Assembly (NCBI RefSeq): GCF_001458395.1
Contig: NZ_CYSR01000022.1
Coordinates: 233,385 to 297,384 of the forward strand
DNA length: 64,000 nt
Direction: 5' to 3'
DNA from: Leisingera aquaemixtae
GTDB taxonomy: Bacteria; Pseudomonadota; Alphaproteobacteria; Rhodobacterales; Rhodobacteraceae
Shown: positions 25,686-35,804 of the stretch, one piece after another
Numbering within the stretch: position 1 is the stretch's first letter
How the letters are laid out: every line of letters starts with the position of its first letter
Translations under genes and position numbers: made by a program
The notes under the pieces: generated by a model
What the model saw: only the letters and a program-made list of their open reading frames with translations
Databases searched by the model: none
Told to the model about the DNA's origin: nothing

Positions 25686-27967
25686 GCGTCCATCCTCAGC
25701 AGCACCTGAACCTCGCCCTTCAGCGCCTCCTGCCAGCGCAGGCGGATTTCGTCGTTATTGGCGCCCTGCTGGGTATCGCAGTAGGGCATGCTGTAGCGGG
25801 TGCTGTTGCCGCCGGTCCGCACTGGCCCCTGCGGCACCACGCTGTCGACATAGCGCGCGTAGCCCTGAAACGGCAGCTGCCCGTTGGCCCTGACCGCCCA
25901 GGACGACGACGCAGAGGATTGATTGTGCCGTATCCGCAAGGGGTTGGCGGTATGGGTGGTGACGTTGTGGTACATGTTGCCCTCGAACACCACATCATTG
26001 GCGCGGGAGAAATTCAGGTCCGAAAAACTGGTATCAACCCGTTCCGCCCGGTCGATACTGCCGTTGAGCGAGCGGAACTTGTTGCCGGTCACCGACAGCC
26101 CGTTCAGGTAATGGCCGCTGCCGTAGGGTTTGATCACGATATAGCTGAACCAGGGCGCCACGTCGCCGGACAGGAACACATTCGCGGTCACCGACAGCGC
26201 GCTGAAGGAGAAGCCGGTGGTGAAATCCGGCGCCGGGTCGCGCTCGTTGGTCCATTCGATAAAGCAGTTGTCGATGTAATTGTCCGACACGGTGGTGGTG
26301 CAGTTGTTGGCCGCCAGCACCAGCCCGGCAGAGCGGACCCCGTTCGCCACGTTGTCGCCCTGAAAGAAATGATTGCCCGTTACCGTGTTGTTGGCGCCTG
26401 CCAGCAGGGCGAAATGGCGGAACTTGGTGGCCCGGTTGCTGCGCAGCTTGGCATCATTGGCATTCACGTTCAGGCCGATGCTGACGCGGTCTTCGACATC
26501 CAGCGGATCCTCGGCTGACAGGAACTGGCAATTGTCGACCAGAATCCCCTGGCAGCCGGTCCCGGTCGAGGTGATGCCGCGGTCCTTGGGCCGCGAAAAG
26601 AAGCAGCCGTCCAGCGAGAACACCGAGCCCGAGGGCGCCAGCCGCAGGGCGCTGCAGCGGGCATTGCACTGGAACTCGATGCCTTCCATGCCGAATTTGC
26701 TGAGCGCGCTGAAGCCGCTGAAATCCACCAGATACTTGAAGTCGCGGAAGGTGAAGGTCTGGGTGCCCGCCGCATCAAACAGCGGTGCGGTCAGCGTCAG
26801 CTCGCCGGCGCCGGTGTTCTTGGACTTTACATAGATCTCGCGGCCGACCCCGGCGCCCTCCACCAGGGAGCCGACCTTGATATTGGCGATATTGGCGACA
26901 TTGGTCAGCCTGGTGGACCGCGAGGGGCTGTAGGTCGCCTGGGAGGTGACGGTGCCGGTGTCCCAGGCGGCGCTGTTGGCGGCCTCCAGTTGGCCGTTGC
27001 GGATGATCCGGCGGGTGGCATAGGAGGTCTTGTTCGGCACCGCCGCCTGCATGTCCAGCGGCGCGGTCACGGTGATTTTGCGGCCCTTCAGGTCCAGCGA
27101 TTCATGGTCCACGTTGTTCAGCAGCGCCTGAAACGCCTTCTTGAAGCCCAGCTCCTCGTCGCCGAAGGCCGCCGCGTAAGAGGGGAAATCGAAGTTCTTC
27201 GTCAGCAGCAGCATCTGGCTGGCGGGCATCGACACGGTGCCTTCAAACACCGCTTCGTGGCTCAGCGACACGGTGCTGGCGAGGTGGAAATCCCCTGCGG
27301 GGACCAGGATGCGGCGCCCGGCGGCGGCGGCATCGGCGGCCTCGAACGCTGCGGTGCAGTCGGTGCTGCCATCGCCCACCGCGCCATAGTCGGTCACGTC
27401 CACCACGCTCAGCATTTTACGCAGGAAGGCGCTGGTGATGTCGGTGATCTCGATATCGTCGATCCGCACGACACCGCCGTTGGCGCCAGTGAGGTCGAGC
27501 CCGAAATGGCCATAGGCCGCGGTGCGGCCCCAGGGCATATCCACGCCGGGGCGGTCGCCGCTGCCGACGATGCCGGTGACTTCGAGCACCCTGCCGTATT
27601 GGCCGAGCGCATACTGCATCCCGGATTCTGACACGCCGCCGATGTGGCTGCCGCCCGCCGCCGCGGCCCAGCCGGCCACGCGGACCGCGGGCAGCGCGCC
27701 GCTGACGGCTTTGATTCGCACCTTGATCTGCAGGTAGCAGCCCGGCTCCAGCGGCGTCTGGCCCATGAAGCGCAGCTTCTGGATGTTCTCGGTCTTCTGG
27801 ATCTCCAGACAGCCGCCGAAGTCCGCATCCGCCGCCACAAAGACCGCGTTGGCGGCGCCGTCATAGGTGTCCGAGCCGGGGGTGCCGTTGCCGCTGGACC
27901 AGACATTGAGACCCTCCGCAAAGGCGGGGGGCATCAGCTGCAGACCGTCGGTGATTGCCTTGTTCAT
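25682..27967 (-). CDS. Large right-handed beta-helix protein, tailspike/GTA-spike-like
   Basis: 761 residues. Residues ~1-190 form a carbohydrate-binding-like beta-sandwich (TPGSDTYDGAANAVFV, PLEPGCYLQIKVRIKAVSG). A pectate-lyase-3 start motif VTDYGAVGDGSTDCTAAFEAADAAAAGRRILVPAG follows, then a long parallel beta-helix with repeated N-ladder turns (GNHFFQGDNVANG, VSDNYIDNCFIEW, VTGNKFRSLNG, VFEGNMYHNV). There is no signal peptide. The Ndomain-plus-helix layout and cytosolic start fit phage tailspikes or gene-transfer-agent head spikes better than a secreted lyase; GTA linkage is an inference. AAAGGGTACTTCC precedes the ATG. Confidence 0.78.
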   Translation of the reverse strand: MNKAITDGLQLMPPAFAEGLNVWSSGNGTPGSDTYDGAANAVFVAADADFGGCLEIQKTENIQKLRFMGQTPLEPGCYLQIKVRIKAVSGALPAVRVAGWAAAAGGSHIGGVSESGMQYALGQYGRVLEVTGIVGSGDRPGVDMPWGRTAAYGHFGLDLTGANGGVVRIDDIEITDITSAFLRKMLSVVDVTDYGAVGDGSTDCTAAFEAADAAAAGRRILVPAGDFHLASTVSLSHEAVFEGTVSMPASQMLLLTKNFDFPSYAAAFGDEELGFKKAFQALLNNVDHESLDLKGRKITVTAPLDMQAAVPNKTSYATRRIIRNGQLEAANSAAWDTGTVTSQATYSPSRSTRLTNVANIANIKVGSLVEGAGVGREIYVKSKNTGAGELTLTAPLFDAAGTQTFTFRDFKYLVDFSGFSALSKFGMEGIEFQCNARCSALRLAPSGSVFSLDGCFFSRPKDRGITSTGTGCQGILVDNCQFLSAEDPLDVEDRVSIGLNVNANDAKLRSNRATKFRHFALLAGANNTVTGNHFFQGDNVANGVRSAGLVLAANNCTTTVSDNYIDNCFIEWTNERDPAPDFTTGFSFSALSVTANVFLSGDVAPWFSYIVIKPYGSGHYLNGLSVTGNKFRSLNGSIDRAERVDTSFSDLNFSRANDVVFEGNMYHNVTTHTANPLRIRHNQSSASSSWAVRANGQLPFQGYARYVDSVVPQGPVRTGGNSTRYSMPYCDTQQGANNDEIRLRWQEALKGEVQVLLRMDA

Positions 27968-28372
27968 GGAAGTACCCTTTCCTGCTGCGCATCTCGCGTT
28001 CGGGGAAAAGGAAGTACAGGAGCGGCGTTAAAACCTGCCAAGCGGTGCGTACGCTGCCCTGCCGCCAGGCGCGTTCATCCTGTCCTTAAAGAATGTGTAC
28101 CGCGTTGATTTACAGAGAGATTTGCAGGTTAACCATTTGGCAATCCGGGGGGTGCACGGCGCCGTTTCGGCCGGGGATCATCAGCCGAGGCCACAGGTAG
28201 CCCGCCGCCGCGCGCTGGGCTGGATAGCGCGCCCCGGCCGGGCGGCAGACCATTGGAGCGCCCCAGCGCACCATCCGGGCGACCCGTTCCGGGGGCCGAA
28301 AATCCGCCGGATGTTCGGGCAGGCGTAAGTGAACGCCGTCTCAGCATCATGGTTCAGGAAAGGTCTCAAACT

Positions 28373-28402
28373 GAGAGCCGGTCACGGCTGCGACCGGCTC
28401 TC
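28373..28402. other. Orphan stem-loop, 11-bp arms
   Basis: GAGAGCCGGTC (28373-28383), ACGGCTGC loop, GACCGGCTCTC (28392-28402). A perfect 11-bp stem without a T-run on either side, far from both flanking genes. Could be part of a small RNA or a protein site. Confidence 0.45.
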
Positions 28403-28595
28403 TCTGGGCTAAGACCGGGAATGTCAGAAGAAAAACACTTACCCCCGCAAACAGAACACTGCGCATCTGCCAGTCCCGGTCCGTTTCTTAATGTTAGGAC
28501 AAGGTAACGCAGCGTCAAAACATTTTTTTTGCGATCTGATAATTTTATTGCGCGCAGGACGGCCGCGGGCTGCTGTGCGCGACAGGGCCGAAACC

Positions 28596-28622
28596 GAAAA
28601 AGGGCGCGGAAAACCGCGCCCT
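28596..28622 (-). terminator. Rho-independent terminator of lysK
   Basis: AGGGCGCGG/CCGCGCCCT 9-bp stem with a 4-nt loop (28601-28622); on the minus strand it is followed by a T-run. Confidence 0.85.
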
Positions 28623-28645
28623 AACTGATTGTTATTTAATGCTGA

Positions 28646-30289
28646 TCAGGCCAGCTCGCCCGCCAGCGCCTTTTCGATCAGGGCGATGGTGTCCTCGACG
28701 CCGTAAAGCGCGATGAAACCGCCGAAGCGGGGGCCCTGGGAGGCGCCCAGCAGCACTTCGTAGATTGCCGAGAACCAGGCGCGCAGCGGCTCGAATCCGT
28801 GGATCTTGCCGATGGCGAAGACCACGGACTGCAGGAATTCCTCATCCGCGAAATTGGCCTCGGGCAGCGGGTCGGTGCTGCCTGCGATCTCGTTCTTCTT
28901 GGCAATCGCGGCCAGCGCGGCCTCCGGCGATTTCAGCGCATCCGCCAGATCCTGCAGCGCTGCGCGCTCCTGATCGGTGGGCAGGCGGAATTCCTTGGCC
29001 GGTTTCACGAAGTCGTTGAAGTAGCGCACCGCAAAGCCCGCCGCCTGGTCCATGCCCGGATGGGTGTCGGGGGTGGCGTTGGGGGCGTATTTGTTGATGA
29101 AGCCCCACATGGTTTCCTTGTCCTCGGCGCTGGAGGCGGAAGCGAGGTTCAACAGCATCGAGAACGGCACCACCATATCTGACTGCGGAACGTCGCCGCC
29201 GTGGATGTGCCAAACCGGGTTATTGAGCTGCGTCTTCAGGTCCTGGGTGCGGTAGGCGCGCAGCTGCTGGTGGTATTCGTCCACCGCCTTGGGGATCACG
29301 TCGAAATGCATCCGCTTGGCGGTCTTGGGCTTCTGGTACATGAAATACGCCAGGCTCTCGGTCGAGGCGTAGGTCAGCCATTCGTCGATCGAGACGCCGT
29401 TGCCGGAGGATTTGGAGATCTTCTGGCCGTTTTCATCGAGGAACAGCTCATAGGTGAAATGCTCCGGCGCGGGCACGCCCAGCACCCGGCAGATGCCGTC
29501 ATAGATCGGCGTGTTGGTGGAGTGGTCCTTGCCGTACATCTCGAAATCGACCTCCAGCGCAGCCCAGCGCGCGCCGAAGTCCGGCTTCCACTGCAGCTTC
29601 ACGTTGCCGCCGGTCACGGGCAGGGTCCATTCCTTGCCGTCCTCGTCGTCGAAGGTGACGGTGTAGGTCTCGGTGCAGACCTTCTTCATCGGCACATAGA
29701 GCACGCGGCCGGTCTCCGGGTGGATCGGCAGGAAGATCGAATAGGTCTGGCGGCGCTCCTCGCGCAGGGACTTCAGCATGATCGCCATGATGTCGTCGTA
29801 TTTGTCGACCGCACGCTTCAGGATCTCGTCGAACTGGCCGGACCGGTAGAATTCGGTGGCCGAGTAGAACTCATACTCGAACCCGAAGGTGTCCAGGAAC
29901 CGGCGCAGCATGGCGTTGTTGTGATGGCCGAAGCTTTCGTGCGTGCCGAACGGGTCCGGCACCGAGGTGAGCGGCTTTTGCAGGTGTTCGGCCAGCGCCT
30001 CCTGGTTGGGCACGTTGCCGGGCACCTTGCGCATCCCGTCCAGATCGTCCGAGAAGCAGATCAGCCGGGTCGGGATGTCCGAGATGGTCTCGAACGCCTT
30101 CTTGATCATGGTGGTGCGGGCGACCTCGCCGAAAGTGCCGATGTGCGGCAGGCCGGAGGGGCCATAGCCGGTCTCGAAGAGGACATAGCCCTTTTCCGGC
30201 GCGCCCTTGGCATAACGTTTGAGAACCCGGCGGGCTTCTTCAAACGGCCAGGCTTTGCTCTTCAGAGCTTCTTCGCGCACATCAGACAT
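28646..30289 (-). CDS. lysK: Lysyl-tRNA synthetase, class I
   Basis: 547 residues from [16 protein letters not shown]. Class I signatures: [12 protein letters not shown] (HIGH region, about residues 44-55) and [11 protein letters not shown]. Class I LysRS replaces the usual class II enzyme in many alphaproteobacteria and archaea. Start chosen at the second of two adjacent ATGs because GGAG is 6 nt from it; the first would give spacing 3. No neighbouring gene is co-transcribed. Confidence 0.93.
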   Translation of the reverse strand: MSDVREEALKSKAWPFEEARRVLKRYAKGAPEKGYVLFETGYGPSGLPHIGTFGEVARTTMIKKAFETISDIPTRLICFSDDLDGMRKVPGNVPNQEALAEHLQKPLTSVPDPFGTHESFGHHNNAMLRRFLDTFGFEYEFYSATEFYRSGQFDEILKRAVDKYDDIMAIMLKSLREERRQTYSIFLPIHPETGRVLYVPMKKVCTETYTVTFDDEDGKEWTLPVTGGNVKLQWKPDFGARWAALEVDFEMYGKDHSTNTPIYDGICRVLGVPAPEHFTYELFLDENGQKISKSSGNGVSIDEWLTYASTESLAYFMYQKPKTAKRMHFDVIPKAVDEYHQQLRAYRTQDLKTQLNNPVWHIHGGDVPQSDMVVPFSMLLNLASASSAEDKETMWGFINKYAPNATPDTHPGMDQAAGFAVRYFNDFVKPAKEFRLPTDQERAALQDLADALKSPEAALAAIAKKNEIAGSTDPLPEANFADEEFLQSVVFAIGKIHGFEPLRAWFSAIYEVLLGASQGPRFGGFIALYGVEDTIALIEKALAGELA

Positions 30290-30541
30290 CATGTTCTCCA
30301 TCGGCGGCGGTTGCGTCAGTTCTTCGGGGTGCCGCATGATCTGCCCGGATACCCTATGTATCCGGCCCTTCCCTCTATTGTGCCGATGCAGCATGAGTCA
30401 ATAATGCCAGCCCCGCCACAGCCGGGATTTGCGGCGTTGCGCCGCGCAAAAACCGGCGCTTGGGCACAGCCTGTTATTGAACCTCCCCGCGGGCGTACCT
30501 ATCCTGTCGGAGTGAATACTGCGCAAATAAGGATTTCGTCC

Positions 30542-30964
30542 ATGAGTGAGCAAACCCCGCATCCGATGACCCCGCAGGACTGCCTTGTGGCCCTGATGGT
30601 GGCGGTCTCGGCCTCGGACGAAAACATCCGCACCGCGGAGCTGGTTAAGATCCAGTCGGCGGTCAACATGCTGCCGGTCTTTGCCGACTATGACATCGAC
30701 CGGGTGAGCCGGGTGTCGCGCACCGTGCTGGACCTGTTCGAGCAGGAGGACGGGCTGGAGGCGCTGTTCGGCCTGGTTCGCGATGACCTGCCGGAGCGGC
30801 TGTTCGAGACTGCCTATGCGCTGGCCTGCGATGTCGCCGCTGCCGATGGCATCCTGGGCGAGACCGAGCTCGAGTTTCTGGCTGAGGTCCGCTATGAGCT
30901 GAACATCGACCGGCTGCACGCCGCCGCGATCGAGCGCGGCGCGCGTGCCCGCCATATGGTCTGA
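30542..30964 (+). CDS. TerB-like helical protein
   Basis: 140 residues, all-helical, acidic: TPQDCLVALMVAVSASDENIRTAELVKIQSAVNML and ACDVAAADGILGETELEFLAEVRYEL, the duplicated acidic segment (SASDENI / AAADGILG) of the TerB/DjlA N-terminal fold that can bind metal. Tellurite resistance cannot be claimed: no other ter gene is near. AAGGA is 9-10 nt before the ATG. Confidence 0.75.
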   Translation: MSEQTPHPMTPQDCLVALMVAVSASDENIRTAELVKIQSAVNMLPVFADYDIDRVSRVSRTVLDLFEQEDGLEALFGLVRDDLPERLFETAYALACDVAAADGILGETELEFLAEVRYELNIDRLHAAAIERGARARHMV

Positions 30965-31028
30965 GCGCCGCCTGAGGCTTGAGACAGAGCGGCGTTGCCC
31001 GGGGCAGGGTCCCGGGCAATGCGTGGCG

Positions 31029-31526
<498 letters not shown>

Positions 31527-31585
31527 CTTTGGTCTCCTCATGCTTGGGATGACAGAAAGGTAGACACGCGCCCCTCTCCTGTGAA

Positions 31586-31612
31586 ATTATCATTTCATAT
31601 GGAAATGATAAT
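31586..31612. promoter_or_regulatory. LysR operator candidate, 11-bp perfect inverted repeat
   Basis: ATTATCATTTC and GAAATGATAAT separated by ATATG, ending one base before the LysR start codon and 60 nt before the divergent VOC-family ATG. The symmetry and place fit an autorepression site. Confidence 0.6.
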
Positions 31613-32518
31613 ATGGCGGAATGGTCTGTGCTGAACGCCACCTGGCTCGAAACCTTCACGACGCTGGCTGAGACCGGCCATTTCACCCGCGCGGCGCAGC
31701 GGCTGAACATGACCCAGCCGGGTGTCTCGCAGCATCTGCGCAAGCTGGAGGCGCAGCTGGGCCAGAGCCTGATTGCACAAGACGGCAAAAGCTTTTCGCT
31801 GACTCCGGCGGGGGAGGCGGTGCGGGCGCTGGGGCAGGCGCGCCGCGATGAGGAGCGCCGTCTGAGAGAGGCGATCGCCACCGACAGCCCCGATGCCGGA
31901 GAGGTGCGGATCGCCTGTTCCGGCAGCTTTGCAACGCTGCTGTACCCCCGCATCCTGGCGCTGCTGGAGACCGCGCCGGACCTCACCGCGCATCTGGAAG
32001 CGGCGCCGCAAGCGGCGATAAAGCGCGGTCTTCTGGAGGGGGCGTTCGATCTGGGCATTCTGGACCACGACCCGGGCCACCCCCGGCTGGAGGCGGAGCA
32101 TCTGGGGGAGGAGGAGCTTTGCCTTGTGCTGCCTGTCCGGGATGCGGGTGCGGAGATCACGTTCGAGGCTTTGGAGGCGCGCGGCTTTGTCGCCCATCCC
32201 GATGGCTTTGCCCATGCGGATGAGCTGCTGCCGCTGAACTTTCCGGAGGCCTATCAGGGCGCTGACCGGCTGCGTGTGCGGACCTATGTCAACCAGATCG
32301 GCCAGATCCTGGACCCGGTCGCGCGCGGCGTCGGCTATACGCTGCTGCCGCGCAGCGGGGTTGAGGCCTATGCGCAGCGGGACCTGCTGGCGGTGATCCC
32401 GCTCCAGAGGCCGCGCCGTCACGGGCTGTGGCTTACCTGCCGCAAGGGCCGCCCGCTGAGCGCGCGGCTGAAGCGGATGCAGCGGCTGGCGCAGGAGGTG
32501 GCGGCGGCGCTGGGGTAG
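31613..32518 (+). CDS. LysR-family transcriptional regulator
   Basis: 301 residues: N-terminal HTH (TWLETFTTLAETGHFTRAAQRLNMTQPGVSQHLRKLEAQLGQSL) and a type 2 periplasmic-binding-like effector domain with the hinge strand VRIACSGSFATLLYPRIL. Likely controls the divergent VOC-family gene and itself. Effector unknown. Its start codon abuts the inverted repeat, leaving only GGAAAT as a poor ribosome site. Confidence 0.88.
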   Translation: MAEWSVLNATWLETFTTLAETGHFTRAAQRLNMTQPGVSQHLRKLEAQLGQSLIAQDGKSFSLTPAGEAVRALGQARRDEERRLREAIATDSPDAGEVRIACSGSFATLLYPRILALLETAPDLTAHLEAAPQAAIKRGLLEGAFDLGILDHDPGHPRLEAEHLGEEELCLVLPVRDAGAEITFEALEARGFVAHPDGFAHADELLPLNFPEAYQGADRLRVRTYVNQIGQILDPVARGVGYTLLPRSGVEAYAQRDLLAVIPLQRPRRHGLWLTCRKGRPLSARLKRMQRLAQEVAAALG

Positions 32519-32533
32519 CGGCGCCCTTGCCGC

Positions 32534-33256
32534 TCAGGTCCCGGCCTGCGCCGCCCTGAGCCGGGCCAGAGACTGCTTCTGCCGGCCGTCTGCATCGAAA
32601 TTTGCGGGATCGAGCCAGGCTTTGAAAGCCGCCTCCAGCTGCGGCCACTCGCTGTCCAGAACCGAATACCAGGCGGTGTCGCGGTTGCGGCCCTTATAGA
32701 CGATGGCCTGGCGGAACAGCCCCTCATAGGTGAAGCCAAGCCGCTCCGCCGCGCGGCGGGAGGGGGCGTTCAGCGCGTCGCATTTCCATTCATAGCGGCG
32801 GTAGCCCAGGTCGTTGAACACCCGCGCCATCATCAGATACATCGCCTCGGTCGCGGCGCGCGTTTGCTGCAGCGCCGGGGCAAAGGTGATGCCGCCCACC
32901 TCGATGACGCCGTGTTCCGGCTGAAGGCGCATATAGCTGGCGACGCCCTCTGCCTTGCCGCTGGCGCCGTTCACGATGGCAAAGCAGGGCTGCGTATCCG
33001 CGCCGCTGTTGGCCTCGACCCAAGTGAGCAGCGCCTCGGGGCCGGCAAAGGGGCCATAGGGCATATAGGTCCAGACCGCATCGCTGCGGTCCTGCCGGAA
33101 CGCCTCGAACAGATCGGCGCTGTGGCGGTCCGCCTCCAGCGGTTCCACCCGGCAATAGCGCCCTGCCATACCGGTGTGCCCGGGCGCGCGGGCACCGGTC
33201 CAGTGCGGCAGCGGCGCGCCGATGGGCTGGCCGTGGTCGTTGAAGAAATCCGTCAT
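32534..33256 (-). CDS. GNAT acetyltransferase, RimJ/RimL type
   Basis: 240 residues: GNAT fold with GVASYMRLQPEHGVIEVGGITF (core strands) and EWKCDALNAPSRRAAERLGFTYEGLFRQAIVYKGRNRDTAWYSVLD, the closing segment typical of N-alpha or small-molecule acetyltransferases of the RimL/YdaF kind. It uses acetyl-CoA; acceptor unknown. It converges with the LysR gene 15 nt away. Confidence 0.85.
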   Translation of the reverse strand: MTDFFNDHGQPIGAPLPHWTGARAPGHTGMAGRYCRVEPLEADRHSADLFEAFRQDRSDAVWTYMPYGPFAGPEALLTWVEANSGADTQPCFAIVNGASGKAEGVASYMRLQPEHGVIEVGGITFAPALQQTRAATEAMYLMMARVFNDLGYRRYEWKCDALNAPSRRAAERLGFTYEGLFRQAIVYKGRNRDTAWYSVLDSEWPQLEAAFKAWLDPANFDADGRQKQSLARLRAAQAGT

Positions 33257-33380
33257 CAGGGCGTCCTTTGCAAAGCTCTGCCGCGGTGTCCGCGCACCGC
33301 CGCCTTGCCTGGATCTGCCATGCTGCTGGTCTGGGCGGAACGTCCAGTAACGGGTAATTTTCCCAGACCAGTCGCGGCTG

Positions 33381-34865
33381 TCAGCTGCCGTAAACGGCGC
33401 TCCAGCGCTCGATCAGCTGCTGCTGCAGCTGCTTGGCGCGCCGGTTCCAGCCGCGGGCGCCCTGGGGGCGTTCGCGCTCGGCGCGGGGGATGCGGGCGCG
33501 CTTTTTCAGATCCGCGGTGAAGATGGTGAAGGCCAGTTCGGTGCCGTCGGCCGCGGTCATGAAGCCGCCGAGGCCCGAGACAAAGTTCAGCGTGCCGGTC
33601 TTGGCGGCGACCTTGATCGGGTGGTTTTTGAGCGGGCGGCCGTTGGCATCGCGCAACTGGAATGATTTCAGAAGCGGTTTCAAATGGCCGGCCTTGTAGG
33701 CCGCCACCAGCGCGCCCGTGAGGTCTGCCGGGGTCATCCTGGACTCTTCACCCAGGCCGGAGTGATCCACCAGCCGGGTGCCGGACATGCCGTATTTTTC
33801 CCCCGCCCAGCGGTTCATCTCCGCGGCGGAGGCCTTGAGCGACGCCGGCCGCCCGCTGCGCGCGGCGCTGGCGGCCATGCCGATCATCTCGGCCATCAGG
33901 TTGTTGGAGAATTTCAGCATCGCCTTCAGCATCACGTCCATCGGCGGGCTGTGATGCTGCGCCAGCAGCTGCGCCTGGGGCAGCGATCTGGCGGGTTTCG
34001 CCTGGGGCAGGGCGATGCCGTTGGCCCGCGCCAGGGTGCGGAACACGTCGCCCGCGTAGGCGCCCGGATTGCGCACCGGCAGCCAGCGCGAGCCGCCCTT
34101 GCCCAGGGCCTTGCTGGCCACGGTCCAGTGGTCGATGCCGGATTTTCCGGCATAGGTGTAGACCGGCACCGCGCGGGAGGCGATCGCCATTTGCGAGGTG
34201 GCAACCTCGGGGCGGTACTTCTCGGTGCGGGCGTCCATGGTGACAGCCCAGCCGCTGGCGGCGCGTTTCCACTCGAAATGGACCCGGTTGAAGTTCAGCG
34301 CAATGCCGGAGACCGCAGGCGAATAGCCCACGTGATCGGGCTGCTCCGGGTCGATGGCGGGCACCTGCGGCAGCGCGCCGTCCCAGACCAGGAACCTGCC
34401 CCGCACCTCGCGCACGCCGGCGGTTTTCAGCGCCTTGGCCAGCAGCGCCAGATGGTCTGTGTTCAGCATCGGATCGCCGCCGCCTGCCAGGATCAGATCG
34501 CCGCCCACCACGCCGCCGGCGACGCCGCCGGTGGCCAGAAGGCGGGTGTCGAACCGGTGGCCCGCCCCCAGCACATCCAGCGCATAAAGCGCCGTCAGCG
34601 CCTTGGCGACGCTGGCTGGCGGCAGGGCCTCGCCGCTGCCGGACGCCTCCAGCAGCTTGCCGGTTTTCACATCCGCAACCGCACAGACCGCATGGCCCGG
34701 CAGTTTGGCCCGCGACAGCAGCGCCTGCAGCCCGTCGGCCCCGGCCGCCAGAGAGCTGACCTTGCGCGCAACAGGGCGCAGCGACACGGCAGGCGCATTG
34801 GCCAGGGCAGAGGAGCCCGCCAGTGCGGCAAGCCCGGAAAGAAGGAACGTCCGGCGTGAAGTCAT
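33381..34865 (-). CDS. dacB: D-alanyl-D-alanine carboxypeptidase/endopeptidase (PBP4 type)
   Basis: 494 residues from MTSRRTFLLSGLAAL, a Tat-type signal peptide; a start 9 nt upstream (MSTMTSRR) is equally possible. Peptidase S13 motifs: SVAK (nucleophile Ser and Lys), FSNNLMAEM (SxN) and AAKTGTLNF (KTG). Cuts D-Ala-D-Ala and cross-links in periplasmic peptidoglycan. The Tat-dependence inferred from SRRTFLLSG is unusual for PBP4 but frequent in roseobacters. Confidence 0.9.
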   Translation of the reverse strand: MTSRRTFLLSGLAALAGSSALANAPAVSLRPVARKVSSLAAGADGLQALLSRAKLPGHAVCAVADVKTGKLLEASGSGEALPPASVAKALTALYALDVLGAGHRFDTRLLATGGVAGGVVGGDLILAGGGDPMLNTDHLALLAKALKTAGVREVRGRFLVWDGALPQVPAIDPEQPDHVGYSPAVSGIALNFNRVHFEWKRAASGWAVTMDARTEKYRPEVATSQMAIASRAVPVYTYAGKSGIDHWTVASKALGKGGSRWLPVRNPGAYAGDVFRTLARANGIALPQAKPARSLPQAQLLAQHHSPPMDVMLKAMLKFSNNLMAEMIGMAASAARSGRPASLKASAAEMNRWAGEKYGMSGTRLVDHSGLGEESRMTPADLTGALVAAYKAGHLKPLLKSFQLRDANGRPLKNHPIKVAAKTGTLNFVSGLGGFMTAADGTELAFTIFTADLKKRARIPRAERERPQGARGWNRRAKQLQQQLIERWSAVYGS

Positions 34866-34976
34866 CGTGCTCATATTTAAGGTGCGGACCCGCTCTTCCT
34901 CAATACCCGAACCCAGCCGCTGCGCCGCAAGGTCCGGGGTTTTGCCCCATCAAAAGTCCTGCTACCGCTGGCAGCC

Positions 34977-35804
34977 ATGTTTCAAGCAGTCATCCTCATG
35001 TTTGCGGCCATGTCAATGATCCCGGCGGGCGATCTGTGCGGGAAGCTGCTGACCGGCAGCGGGCTGGCGACGCCGGCCTTTGTGGCCTGGTCGCGGTTTT
35101 CGATCGGTGCTGCGCTGATCCTGCCCTTTGTGCCGCGCCGGGCGTTCACGCTGCTGGGCGACTGGCGGCTGTGGCTGCGGGCCGGGCTGCTGACCGGCGG
35201 CATCTTTTCGATTCAGATGGCGCTGATGACAGAGCCGCTGGCCAATGTCTTTGCCGCCTTTTTCATCGGCCCCGTGGTCAGCTATGTGCTGTCGGTGCTG
35301 CTGCTGCGGGAGCAGGCGACGGTGCCGCGCAGCCTGTTGATGGCGCTGGGATTTCTGGGCGTTCTGATGGTGGTGCGGCCGGGCTTTGGCGGCTCGCTCA
35401 ACCTCTTGTGGGCGGTTCTGGCGGGCTGTTTCTACGGCGGGTTCCTGACCAGTTCGCGCTGGCTGGCGGGGGTGGGCTCGCCGCTGGAGCTGAGCCTGAC
35501 GCAATTGCTGCTGTCGGCGCTGCTGATGCTGCCCTTGGGCCTTGCCAGCCTGCCGGAGTTCTCGGCCCCGACTGCGGCGCTGACGGTGGGGAGTGCCGCG
35601 TTTTCGATGCTGGGCAACCTGCTGCTGCTGTTTGCCTACGGGCGGGTGCAGGCGGTCAAGCTGGCGCCGATGGTCTATTTCCAGCTGGTGGCGGCCGTCG
35701 GGCTGGGCTGGGCGGTGTTCCGCCAGCTGCCGGATGCCTGGACCTGGGCCGGGCTGGCGGTGGTGCTGAGCGCCGGTCTGGCCTCAGCCCTGCTGCGCCG
35801 CTGA
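34977..35804 (+). CDS. EamA-type drug/metabolite exporter (DMT superfamily)
   Basis: 275 residues with about ten hydrophobic helices in two repeats ([21 protein letters not shown] opens repeat 1; [23 protein letters not shown] repeat 2). Inner-membrane carrier for small metabolites, direction and substrate not determined. Its last 21 nt overlap the end of convergent nadD. Confidence 0.85.
   Translation: MFQAVILMFAAMSMIPAGDLCGKLLTGSGLATPAFVAWSRFSIGAALILPFVPRRAFTLLGDWRLWLRAGLLTGGIFSIQMALMTEPLANVFAAFFIGPVVSYVLSVLLLREQATVPRSLLMALGFLGVLMVVRPGFGGSLNLLWAVLAGCFYGGFLTSSRWLAGVGSPLELSLTQLLLSALLMLPLGLASLPEFSAPTAALTVGSAAFSMLGNLLLLFAYGRVQAVKLAPMVYFQLVAAVGLGWAVFRQLPDAWTWAGLAVVLSAGLASALLRR

Larger units (their letters stand above)
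27968..28645. other. Intergenic region between beta-helix gene and lysK
   Basis: Holds a lone 11-bp stem-loop (28373-28402), an AT-rich tract at about 28520-28550 and the lysK terminator. Short open frames here lack start sites and recognisable sequence. The beta-helix promoter must lie in the left part; no clear boxes seen. Confidence 0.5.

Noticed and set aside
28095..28328. 77-codon open frame in the beta-helix/lysK gap
   Set aside because: Starts without ribosome site and reads as non-coding GC-rich sequence.
30542..30964. Tellurite-resistance operon
   Set aside because: A lone TerB-fold protein without terZ/A/C/D/E neighbours.
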